Part shown: piece by piece, positions 54,849 to 64,000 of the stretch
How positions within the stretch are numbered: position 1 is the first letter of the stretch
Layout of the letters: each line of letters opens with the position of its first letter
NCBI GenBank assembly: GCA_963573305.1
Contig: OY754330.1
Coordinates: forward strand, 8,618,001-8,682,000
DNA from: Pyrrhosoma nymphula
Taxonomy: Eukaryota; Arthropoda; Insecta; Odonata; Coenagrionidae
Direction: 5' to 3'
DNA: 64,000 nt
Translations under genes and position numbers: made by a program
Notes under the pieces: model-generated
The model's input: the letters and a program-made list of their open reading frames with translations, nothing else
The model's database searches: none
Told to the model about the DNA's origin: nothing

Positions 54849-55075
54849 AATTGTATGATTTAATAATTGTGTTATTGTATATTTATTGAATATTTATTGA
54901 GTCCATACTTTGTAAATTCAACAATATGTCATTGAAATAAAATGTTAATTATTGTTAAAAAATTTAATTCATTGAAATAAAATTGTTAATTATTGTTAAA
55001 AATTGTGATTTAATAATTGTAAATTCAACAATATGTGATTGAAATAAAATTGTTAATTATTGTTAAAATATGTGA
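54844..55075 (+). terminator. Tandemly repeated 3' end with four poly(A) signals, copy B
   Basis: The sequence aacaatatgtctttgaaataa and its diverged copies recur about every 40-90 bp, giving AATAAA near 54844, 54938, 54977 and 55042. Copy A has one. The repeats look like local slippage or small duplications. Confidence 0.65.
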
Positions 55076-55806
55076 TTTGATAATTCTGTTATTGTATATT
55101 TATTGAAGGAGTCAACTAATTAAACTGTCTTTTGCCCCCTCCCCTTCCCCAATCCCTCCCCTTTTTTGGCTGGTTTCCTAACACCCCCTGCATTACGTCT
55201 CTGTGGCAGCTTGTGGTGTGGTATGTAGGTAGATGAATTACAGAAATTGTGTAGATTTAATGTAAAAGCATTCGTTTTGTTCTATTTCTCTTATCAGATT
55301 AAAAACTAGTAGATACATATTAATTATTTAAAAAATGAACACTTCCTATCATTTTTCATTGAATAAGTGAACGACTACTTCTGTACCAAATTTCATTTTA
55401 AAATTCTCCAAAGTGTACTCTTTTTCTTTAAAACTTCTTTCTTGTTCCCTTGTTTGATCTGTTCTAGAGTGAAGTTCTGTTGTATGGAACCCCTAGCCAA
55501 AATTTTAAATGTACAGTAGAACACTATACAGGCAGTCCCCGAGTTACGTAAGCCTCGACTTACGTAAATCCGTACTTACATAAGTGGAAACCTTACAAAA
55601 ATAAAAGGCGAGAATGGGTTGGAAGGATGGTTGCCTAATTTCAAGGAGCGCATGTGCTGTAATGTTAGAAAGAGCCAGCCTTCCACGTATTTCTCCGAAT
55701 CGACCGTAATCTTGAGAGCATGGACTCAGTTACGAAGTAATTTTTGACTCCTTTTTCTTTCGACTTATGTTAAATTCGACTTCCGCTGTTAGTGTCGGAA
55801 CGCATC

Positions 55807-57356
55807 TATAATAATAATAATAATAATAATGGTTTTTATTTGCCCAAAGATCAAGGTACACTTGTCCGATGATATAGGCACGTCAAAGTTACATTAACAA
55901 TACATATTAAAACAGTCAATTTCAGTCATAACCTATATGTAATCACAAATAGTTAACATCCAATACACAAAAAAAAGACCTTGAAAATCCTTCAAGTCCT
56001 TCCTTAACGAACAAAAGTATTCCTCCAAAGAATTATAAGACCCTTGAAGAAGCAAACTTTTTAATTGTATTTTGAAGGTATTATAATTTTTAATATTTTT
56101 TTTTTAGGAGGAAGTTTGTTGTACAGTCGTATCCTCATTTCCCTGGGGCCAGATTTGTTTAGGTTTGTTCTTGTATATTTGTGTAGTGTATATCGTGTTT
56201 GCATCTTGTGTGGTGGGAGTGATGGTCACCATTGAGGAGGAAGCTGCCAATATTCAATTTGATGTTCAACACTGCGATCATTATGTAAATGCAAGGAAGT
56301 GGTATAAGTCTCAGCTCCTTGAATAAGGGTCGGCGTGAATGTCTTTAGGGTTTTTGGGATATGATTCCCACAGCCTTTTTTTGAAGTCTGAAAATGCGCA
56401 ATGAGTTAAGATGAGTGGAACCCCAAAAAATGATGCTGTTTAGCATATGGGAATAAAATTCCCCATAGTGCAGAATAAGGAGTGTGTCCTTTCTTACTGT
56501 ACCACTAAGTTGTCACAGTAAATAACATGTGGAACTTAATTTATGACCTAGTAGATCAGTATGTTGGGTCCAAGAAAAATTTGAGCTCAAACATACGCCC
56601 AGAAACTGAAGAGAAGACACTTGCTCAATTGATTTTTGATTTCTTTTAATAAGTAGGCTTAATGTGGGATTTTTAGTGGTGGAGAAATAAATGAATTTTC
56701 TTTTTTCAGTGTTTACAATTAAATGGTTTTCATTGGCCCACTTACCAAGTATGCCTGTGACTTGCCTAGCTTTTTCAATTAGGCAGCTTCGTGAAGTAGA
56801 GGAGATAATCACATTTGTATCATCTGCATAGAGGATTGGTGTAATATTATTTGTATAGGATAAATTTGAGGGTAAATCATTGATATATATTAAGAACAGA
56901 AAAGGTCCAAGAATAGACCCCTGTGGGACACCCACTGAGGACAAACAAATGTTAGAGGCATGTTTAGTACCATCTATCAAAAGGTTTACTGTCTGAGATC
57001 GGTTGTGGAGGTAATATGCAATCCAGTTAAGGGGGGTGCCCCTGATGCCCATACTATCTAGTTTGAGCAAGAGGAGCTTATGATTCACCAGGTCAAATGC
57101 CTTGGAGAAGTCGAAGAATAACCCCAAGGTTTCATGTTTGTTATCCATGGAGAGTAATACATTATAAATTGCTTGATAAATAGCAGATGATGTGGACTTC
57201 CCTTGAAGAAAACCATACTGGTCTTTAGAGAAGAGTTTAAATTTTTCCATGTAGGATATTAATTGTGTATACATGACTCTTTCAAAAATTTAGGAAAATG
57301 TATTCTGTAGTGATATCGGCCTATAGTTATTTAGGTCATCAGTGCTACCTTTACTT
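55807..57356 (-). mobile_element. 5'-truncated LINE, copy B only
   Basis: On the minus strand it ends in a (TTA)n tail (55808-55830). It begins in the middle of the reverse transcriptase, so endonuclease and 5' parts are missing. Copy A has the uninterrupted host element. A few bases of target were lost and no clear duplication is found. Confidence 0.82.
56513..57274 (-). CDS. LINE reverse transcriptase fragment
   Basis: 253 open codons with KDQYGFLQGKSTSSAIYQAI, FFDFSKAFDLVNHKLLL, GVPQGSILGPFLFLIYIND and the catalytic YADD, then SLQFLGVCLSSNFSW. This is a Jockey/CR1-like reverse transcriptase core. Downstream sequence to about 55860 still encodes diverged C-terminal residues. It is a dead fragment lacking endonuclease. 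Confidence 0.85.
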   Translation of the reverse strand: MYTQLISYMEKFKLFSKDQYGFLQGKSTSSAIYQAIYNVLLSMDNKHETLGLFFDFSKAFDLVNHKLLLLKLDSMGIRGTPLNWIAYYLHNRSQTVNLLIDGTKHASNICLSSVGVPQGSILGPFLFLIYINDLPSNLSYTNNITPILYADDTNVIISSTSRSCLIEKARQVTGILGKWANENHLIVNTEKRKFIYFSTTKNPTLSLLIKRNQKSIEQVSSLQFLGVCLSSNFSWTQHTDLLGHKLSSTCYLL

Positions 57357-57679
57357 TTAACTCGGGGACTGCCTGTATAGCGAGAGCTCTCGGGATCTGA
57401 AAACCACTCGCTAAATGGAACTTCGTTAATACCGAAGAAGATTAATATTCACTCCACAGCCAATTCCTACAACTGGAACGCTAATTTAGCCATTAATTTT
57501 GGAATTTTTGGTGAGTGGTGAAAACATTCTATTGAGATAGCTATTAAAATCCATATTTTCAAACACTTCAATTACTTATGATCGTATTCACTTTCGATGG
57601 CATTAAATTCCATGTTAGATGTCATACACTGGAATATAAAACTTCTAATTTTGACAAATCATGACACGTGTACTATACT

Positions 57680-59057
57680 CAGGGTGTCCGGTGAATCTCA
57701 ATTTCTTTTTTCCCTGAGTTTTCCAGGCAAATGTTTTGCATTTTCCAGGGTCTTGCTGCACTTTGTTTCTAACATATTTTTGATGAATTTCTAATAAAAT
57801 TGGCATAATTTTGCAAACATGAAAAAACGAAAAATTTCGGTCCCTACTTTGAGTTAAAAACGTAAGAGTATACAAGGAATGTGGAGTATTACGGGTTTTA
57901 TTTCAACCAACAAATAAACAAAAATGGTTAACTGACAACAAAATTCTGATCTCAGGTGCAATTTGAACACAATAAAGTAGATACAGACTAGTTTGATAAA
58001 GAACATGTAAGTAAAAGAAACTGGTGTGACATTTTTCAATGAGTGCATTTCCGATTCAATTTCAGCAACAAATTTCTCGGCTTTTCAAGAAAATACGTTA
58101 TTTTGGTTTGCAGCTCTTGAAACTTTTGCAGTAAGTACCTCTTTCTTATTCTTTTTCTCTTGAGGCCTTGGTACCTTTCCTCTTCTCCCAAAAGGCTTCA
58201 CTGTACTTTACATGAACATTTCGGAAACTGTGAATTAATTGCTTTGTGATAGGTACGGATCTAACGCCCAAAAGCATTTAATTATGTAAAACAAAATTGT
58301 ACTTTTTGGACAATACACGAATTTAAATTAGGTTGGATTGCCCCTGTACAGTGGCCCTGTCGACTGCGAACCCGAGGGCCGTGATTTCCATACGCAGTGA
58401 CCACAAAATGTATTTCCGCTCCTTCAAAAACATTTCTGCAAACATTAAAACGAGGAGGGTAGAGATTATTTGGAAAGGATTATCAATTACATATATAACA
58501 ATACCCAATTATCCATTTAGGTTGCCGGGCGAATGGTTTTCGTATAATGCGGGAAATGCCACTGCGCATGCTCAGACGTTTAGATTTCTCGTAAATTTGG
58601 CCACACCAAGAATTCCATTCGTACGGCTCTTCGAACAGAATCTTGATTTCCGCGTGAAATTCTGATTCCGGTGACAGATTTCGGCATCAATTCCGATTCT
58701 ATTCGTAGCGGCCACTTTACATGGGAATTATACCGTGTGGAATTTGCCTTGTTATGCAATCGGCCCCCTAGACTGCGCATAGGGAGAGTGGTGTGGGATG
58801 ACGAAGCACAAGCTGCGAGCAGGCGCACAGCTATGAAAAGAGTATTAAATGAACAGGGAGCGCAAGGCTACACTGAGCCGAGTATAATGCAAGCAAAGGC
58901 GCAGGTTAAACCTCTCTCTCTGCCTTGATGGAAATCGGCTGCCATGCATTTTCCAGGGTTTTTCGGAAAAATACAAAAATTCCCTGAGTTTTCCAGAACA
59001 AAATATTTCCCTGAGTTTTCCCGGTTTTCAAGGTTTTCCAGGTCGCCGGACACCCTG
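57680..59057. mobile_element. CAGGGTGTCCGG-ended element, 6-bp target duplication, copy B only
   Basis: The ends CAGGGTGTCCGG and CCGGACACCCTG are perfect complements. TATACT lies at 57674-57679 and 59058-59063; copy A has the empty site tgtactgcgcatt near 22108. Inside both ends are tttccctgagttttccagg repeats in opposite orientation. 1378 bp, no recognisable transposase. Confidence 0.88.
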
Positions 59058-59856
59058 TATACTGCACATTTCTGTATTGTTATTGCCCTGAAATTTTGGG
59101 TGCGCCAAATATGTCGCGGCTGCAAGTAATAGCAATGCAACGGACTATAAATGGCAAACACTTCGGAAACTAGAAAAAATTTCATGCCTTCTACCTCTCT
59201 AGAAAGTGTATAAAAATGGATATATAGTTTGGAAAAAAGTTCTGTTCGTTGAAATTAACAAAAATGCTAGATAACTTTATGACCAAGATATAACCTATGG
59301 GGATTTTGTTCCACGCAAGCATGAGGCTGCTATCTTCTCCAGTTCACTAGTGCAAATAAAGGAGAGGACTTCAACGTCTGTAAGATCGAGTGCGAGGCAG
59401 AAAGTTCCGAAGGTTGTAAGTTCCGTAGTGAATTCCATAACGATACACATAATATCTTTTGTCATACTTACATCTAATGGGAACTTGTTGATAATTAATA
59501 CTGACTACACTCCCTGCTGCGAGATAAACATATGATTTATAGTACATACCTTTCGTGTATATCGAAATGAATCATCCTTGACCTGTTTTCTATATTTTAA
59601 TCTTTGAAACAATTGCAAAAGACAATACAATACGTAGACAACTTAAAATATAAGGAATCAGAGTTCGTAACAATTTACATATACAACATCAGAACATTTA
59701 AACTTGTCAATACCCTATGCTCCGCTAATACGTAATACTCAGCTTTTGCCTCTCACTTAGATACTCCGCTTATGCCTTCATCAATGGGCCATTTATCGGA
59801 ATTCAGGCTGCTGCTCTGCTGGAAAACCACAAGAAAAGGGCAGATTCTAACTGCGT

Positions 59857-60234
59857 ATGTTCTCCTGGACGCAAATGTTTCTGGCTGCTTGGACGTCCCT
59901 CTTGAAGCACTGCGGCACGAAATTTTTCCTTATTCTTCAGAATTGTAAATTAGGTCGAGGAAGATATGCCAAATCACCTCCCTATCTCGCTTTTGGACCC
60001 ATTGCCACTTTAGCATGCATTGATAATTCATATTTTAGTTTTCAGATCCAACAACTTTTGTGTCCCAGCCATGATGTTGTAGCAGTCGGACTGAACTTGA
60101 TAAAAAAGCGGGAAGATGACAAAAGAGAAATGAAATGCATGGACTTACGAGGAATTTATTTGTGTGAATACAGGCATGCCGTTTTGATGCATTTGAACGT
60201 CAAATTGTGTGGAAAAAAACTGCTAGACATATAA
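59857..60234 (+). CDS. Open frame of 125 codons, paralogue of 23292-23669, unknown
   Basis: Same length as in copy A with few changes. No domain recognised; see the copy A entry for the alternative-frame reading. Confidence 0.25.
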   Translation: MFSWTQMFLAAWTSLLKHCGTKFFLILQNCKLGRGRYAKSPPYLAFGPIATLACIDNSYFSFQIQQLLCPSHDVVAVGLNLIKKREDDKREMKCMDLRGIYLCEYRHAVLMHLNVKLCGKKLLDI

Positions 60235-60569
60235 TTTCATTGACAGAGGACATGAGCACAAGTTTGTGCACGTTTGCCGAGATTGAAGCAGACATTTGCC
60301 ACTCGTAATAGTAAACCACCCTAGTGGAGGCTGGTTGTTTTCCTCGCTAATACACATTTATTTTACATGTAAATCATAGGGTTTTTAATCGTTCTTTGGC
60401 CATCCCTCGCAAATTCGAGCTGCTCGTTATATGCTCCACACGTTAAATGGGGCTTCTACTGCATGCATATATAGTGCTTATTAAAAAGATTTAGAGGAGA
60501 TACTGGAGTAAATGTACATGATTTAAATTATTCCCATCTTGAATAATCCTTGAACTTAATTTCACTTAA

Positions 60570-61198
60570 CCTTTATCTTAAGAGGTTTTTCGCTGGCTGT
60601 ATATCTTGACTACCGTGGTTTTTTAAACTTTCTGCCACTAAAACGTAGTGTTTTAGAAAAAAAAATTATTACAAGAAAAGTATTTGTTGTATCACAATAA
60701 AATAAAAAGTACTATATTGTTTTTTTACAGGGCTTTCATATGACTTAATTTTATAGGGATAGTAAATATAAAAATATTTTAAATCAAAGTTTATATATTG
60801 TTTATGTAAAAAAATTTAAATTATTTTCGAGGGTGAAGGCTTTTTTTGCCAATGAACGCGTGATTGCTCCACAAAAATGGTGTAACACAACGCCATTAGT
60901 TCAATTTAAAGTTTTCAAGTAATGGAATGGTAAATAACCATAAAAAATGGAAAATATCCAATGTATGATAACTGCGTTTTTCCGAGAGTCGCCGTTTTTC
61001 TCTTCCAAACACTCTGAAAGACAAATTTTTCATCATAATACTTATATGTTTTTTGCATAATAAAGTACTTTACTTTTATTGAAACAAACACATTATCAGC
61101 ACTAATGTTCACGGTCCCCATTAACAAAAATTAAATTAACAGAAGCAAAAAATTATGTCGTACCATGAAAACTTATAAAACAAAAATCATCGTCTTAC
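60570..61198. other. Sequence between copy B end and copia coding region
   Basis: AT-rich. Homology to copy A stops at 60569, so this may be copia 3' non-coding sequence and LTR, but no LTR borders or target duplication could be fixed from one end alone. Confidence 0.4.
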
Positions 61199-64000
61199 TT
61201 AGGGAACAGTTAACCCGATCCTTACTGATAATTCTTGAGTCTTCCTGCCGGTCAGGGACTTGGTAAGTAGGTCAGCTAGGTTGTCGCGGGACATGACATA
61301 CCGCACCTTCATCAGTCCTCTCTTGACGCAGTCCTTGATGAAGTGGTACTTTATGTCTATTGCCTTGGACCTCTCATCGACCTGATCCTTTTCAGCCAGG
61401 GATAGGGCACCGATGTTGTCAGCAAATATACAGGGCTGGGAACACTTCTCACCGGCCCCGACATCATGTAGAGCATTCTTCAGCCACAGGCACTCTTGGG
61501 CAGCGACAGCCATTGCCACATACTCTGCATGCTTGGTAGATGTAGCAACAACTGTTAGCTTTTTGCACCTCCACTCAATAGGACCACCAGCTAGCAGTAC
61601 CACCAAACCACTGAAGGACTTTCTATCAGCTTCAGAGTACAAAACAATTTGACTTCCTGATTTTCTGTAGACAAGACATTAATCTTGAGTATGCTTGAGG
61701 TATCTCATCAGGTGCTTGACCGCGGCCTCATGTCTTTTCTTAGGTGCTGACAGGAACTGGCTTAGGTAGCTCACAGCAAAACTTAGATCCGGTCTGGTGC
61801 CATTCGCCTCGTACAGCAGCATACCAATGGCCCTCCTGTATTTGTCTTGGTCAGCATCACAATCTTCGTCTCCTTTGTCATTAAACAAGTTTTCGCTTAA
61901 TGGACAAGCAGTCCCTCTTGAGTCAGTCAGTCCAAACTCATACAGGATCTTTTCAATGTAAGCACATTGGTCAATACTCATGCAATGGTCACCAAGTCTC
62001 AGTATACGGAGTGATAGGAAGTCTGAGATCTCTCCAAGCTCTCTTATCTCTACATTGTTGTTGAGATTTTCTTTAAACTTTTTAAGATCGTCCTCTTTCT
62101 CCACCCAAATTGCCAGGTCATCCACATATAATCTTACGTAAACCTTGCTTTCATGGTCAATGAATAAACATGGATCTGCATGTGATGATTTGAATCCCAT
62201 AGCAATGAGAATTCCTCTGATCTTCTTGTACCATTCCATCCCAGATTGTTTGAGACCGTACAAACATTTCATTAGTTTGCACACCATGGAACGTGGCTTG
62301 TCCACATCAAACTCTTCTGGTTGTTCAATGTATATCTCTTCCTTTATGTCGCTGTTGATGTATGCTGATACGACATCAACATGTTCACACCTCCAACCCT
62401 TCTCAGTACCCAAAGCTAACATCAACCTTATGGTTTTTCTCTTCACTACGGGTGAGTATGTATCATGGTAATCGATGCCATATCTCTGTGCGAACCCTTG
62501 AGCCACTAGTCTAGCCTTGTATTTTTTTGGGTTTCCACTTGAGTCGGTCTTGATTTTGAATTTCCAAGTGGATCCGATAACAGTCTTCCCCTGAGGTCTG
62601 GGTACAACCTCCCATGTGTTAAGCTCCTTGAGTCTTGCTAGTTCTTCATCCATGGCTGCTTTCCACTTTGACTTGCTCAGACTAGCCTTGGCTTCCTTCA
62701 AACTTAAAGGTTCTTCCTCATTGCATTTGAAGGCTGATGCTGCTGCAAACGTTGAACAAATTAAGCATGACTTATCACTGCAGTTATCATCTTCACATGC
62801 ACATTTCTTCGGTTTTGGTCTTCTTTGTGACCGCCTTGGCACTTGGGGTGCCACTTCCTCCACTTCTAATTCATGCTGGTCATCAGGTAGCTCAGGGATG
62901 CGATGAATCACAGGGTCCTCTTGGTTTCTTAAGTCATCCTGTGATATACTCTCCTCTTCACTTTCTTCAGAGTCGGTGCCAAGCAATTCAGGGCAATGAT
63001 TGATTTTCTTGACAGCACTTTCTTGGGTCGCCTTCCATGGAAATTGTCTTTCATGAAAAACAGCATCCCTCCTTATAATGACCTTGCTTGTTTCAAGGTT
63101 GAATAAGCGATACCCATCCTTAGTGTTTTCTTCATAGCCAATCATGACACACTCTATAGCCTTGTTGTCAAGTTTCCCACGTACTTCCCTCATGGCTTGA
63201 ACTCTACATCCAAACGGCCTTATGCGCTCATAATCTTCTAGTGTCAGAGGTAACTTGGTTATCAGCTCTAAGGGGATCTGGAATCCTATGGCTCTGCTGG
63301 GAGTTCTGTTCCTGTTGTAAGCAGCTGTGGACATTGCCTCTGCCCACATTCTCTTCTCAGCTCCGGATTCAGCTAGCATGCACCTTGCCATCTCACACAC
63401 GGTTCGGTTCTGCCTTTCCCCTCTTCCATTTTGCTGTTTGCAATATGGCACGCTCTTCTCATGGATAATGCCATGCTGGTCCAGATATTGTTCGAGCTCT
63501 GCATTTACATACTCTGCCCCAAAATCCGACCTGATTTTTGTTAGCCTTTCGCCAGACAGGGCCTCCATCTTTGTCTTGTACTTGCGCAGCTTCGCCAATA
63601 CCTCGTCCTTGGTCTTCATGGTTATCACCGACACATGTCTTGAGTAGTCATCTGTGAACACAATGACGTACTGTGCTCCTCCGCATGATGGTGGGTCAAA
63701 CTTTCCCATCAAGTCAGTGTGAACCAACTCGAGAGGCCTGCTCGCTCTTGAGTTCCTCACAGGGAAAGGCTTCCTTGTCAACTTCCCCTGGACACATACT
63801 TCGCATCTGTCGCTGTCTTCTTTCTTTATTCCACTCAGCACATGAATCTTGCTTATCGTGTCCTTACTCGCATGACCGAGCCTCTTGTGCCACGTTTCCA
63901 TGGACTTTGCTTGCAGTGCGACAGAAGGGAGTGCGTTTTCTTGCCTCGTTGGTATGTTTACTTCCATAACATACATTTTCTTAACCTTCAATGCCCGAAA
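61199..64000 (-). mobile_element. Ty1/copia retrotransposon, internal region, cut by window end
   Basis: The polyprotein runs on the minus strand from beyond the window edge. In order it has the pre-integrase region with a zinc-binding HKRLGHAS and CEVCVQGK, the integrase core, the reverse transcriptase and RNase H. The order integrase before reverse transcriptase identifies copia. The gag and protease region would lie right of 64000. Confidence 0.88.
61199..64000 (-). pseudogene. Copia pol with one in-frame stop and a short RNase H deletion
   Basis: Integrase carries the acidic triad in HTDLMG, IRSDFGAEY and NGRGERQNR. Reverse transcriptase has EHVDVVSAYINSDIKEEIY and YVDDLAIWV. RNase H ends with TSTKHAEYVAMAVAAQECLW. 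The frame is open from 63991 to a TAA at 61679-61681, then continues in the same frame to 61201. Just after the stop, SEADRKSFSG lacks the usual stretch between the first Asp and DR.S, so RNase H is short by several residues. Otherwise well preserved. Confidence 0.85.

Larger units (their letters stand above)
55529..57375. mobile_element. CAGGCAGTCCC-ended element, copy B, split by a LINE
   Basis: TA flanks CAGGCAGTCCCCGAG (55527-55528) and GGGACTGCCTG (57376-57377). The interior matches copy A up to gtcggaacgcatcta, where the LINE begins. Confidence 0.75.
55514..60461. repeat. Candidate large element with CAGTAGAA ends, copy B
   Basis: Left CAGTAGAACACTA and right GGGCTTCTACTG; shared with 21097-23906. 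Inside lie the CAGGCAGTCCC element, the minus-strand LINE and the CAGGGTGTCC element. Only the left flank is TA, so the call is tentative. Confidence 0.4.
31647..60569 (+). repeat. Segmental duplication, copy B
   Basis: This is the second, direct-orientation copy of the block at 1-24004. The spacing between homologous points grows from about 31.6 kb at the left to about 36.6 kb at the right because copy B received larger insertions. Copy-B-specific segments are 33922-38783, about 39890-46840, about 49221-49512, about 51050-51185, about 54175-54370, the 3' UTR repeats at 54880-55075, 55807-57356 and 57680-59057. The true left end of copy B may lie anywhere between 24005 and 31647, since the matching part of copy A would be outside the window. 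Confidence 0.9.

Noticed and set aside
58333..58928. Open frames of 110 and 85 codons inside the CAGGGTGTCC element
   Set aside because: No transposase motifs; composition follows the repeat and the frames overlap each other on both strands.
62145..63969. Plus-strand frames of up to 108 codons
   Set aside because: Antisense shadows of the copia polyprotein.

Overview
The window is nuclear DNA of an animal, most likely an arthropod and probably an insect. The genes have introns with GT/AG borders, the intergenic DNA is AT-rich, and the mobile-element mix (RTE-like and Jockey/CR1-like LINEs, copia, piggyBac, 5S-derived SINEs, TTA/TAA-target MITEs) is typical of large insect genomes. There are no bacterial operons, rRNA operons or CRISPR arrays. 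I cannot name the species.

The backbone is a tandem segmental duplication. Copy A runs from the left edge to about 24004. Copy B runs from at or before about 31647 to about 60569. The copies are collinear and nearly identical except for copy-specific insertions and deletions. Each copy carries the 3' part of one gene, which I identify as separase (the caspase-like cysteine protease, family C50, that cleaves cohesin at anaphase). The call rests on YSGHGSG with the catalytic His, LLMGCGS with the catalytic Cys, LPAEWTIVQV, VPWEMLP and the C-terminal VAYGIPV. Eight exons (about 519 codons) are visible in copy A. The same eight plus three upstream exons (about 645 codons) are visible in copy B. 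All joins keep phase and both copies are open through to the stop. The amino-terminal part of copy A lies left of the window; that of copy B is not securely found.

Around and inside the genes nearly everything is mobile DNA, and many insertions can be dated against the empty site in the other copy. Copy A only: a TTA-flanked MITE (139-548), a broken hAT-C-type gene fragment (about 1170-2527), a nearly complete RTE-like LINE (2652-5782), a decayed piggyBac (13473-16603), a second MITE (20529-20756) and a 5S SINE (21224-21599). Copy B only: a 5'-truncated LINE (33922-38783) that itself holds a piggyBac at TTAA, about 7 kb of nested DNA elements (39890-46840), a truncated LINE on the minus strand (55807-57356), and a 1.4 kb element with CAGGGTGTCC ends (57680-59057).

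Between the copies (24-28.9 kb) lies an unusual locus built from a roughly 23-bp ACGAG(G/T)TAA motif arranged in 184-bp higher-order units. The right end of the window holds a copia element on the minus strand, cut by the window edge, with one in-frame stop and a short deletion in RNase H. No complete previously unknown biochemical system is evident. The points most worth a second look are the duplicated separase, the ACGAG repeat locus, and the element family with CAGGGTGTC ends and 6-bp target duplications.
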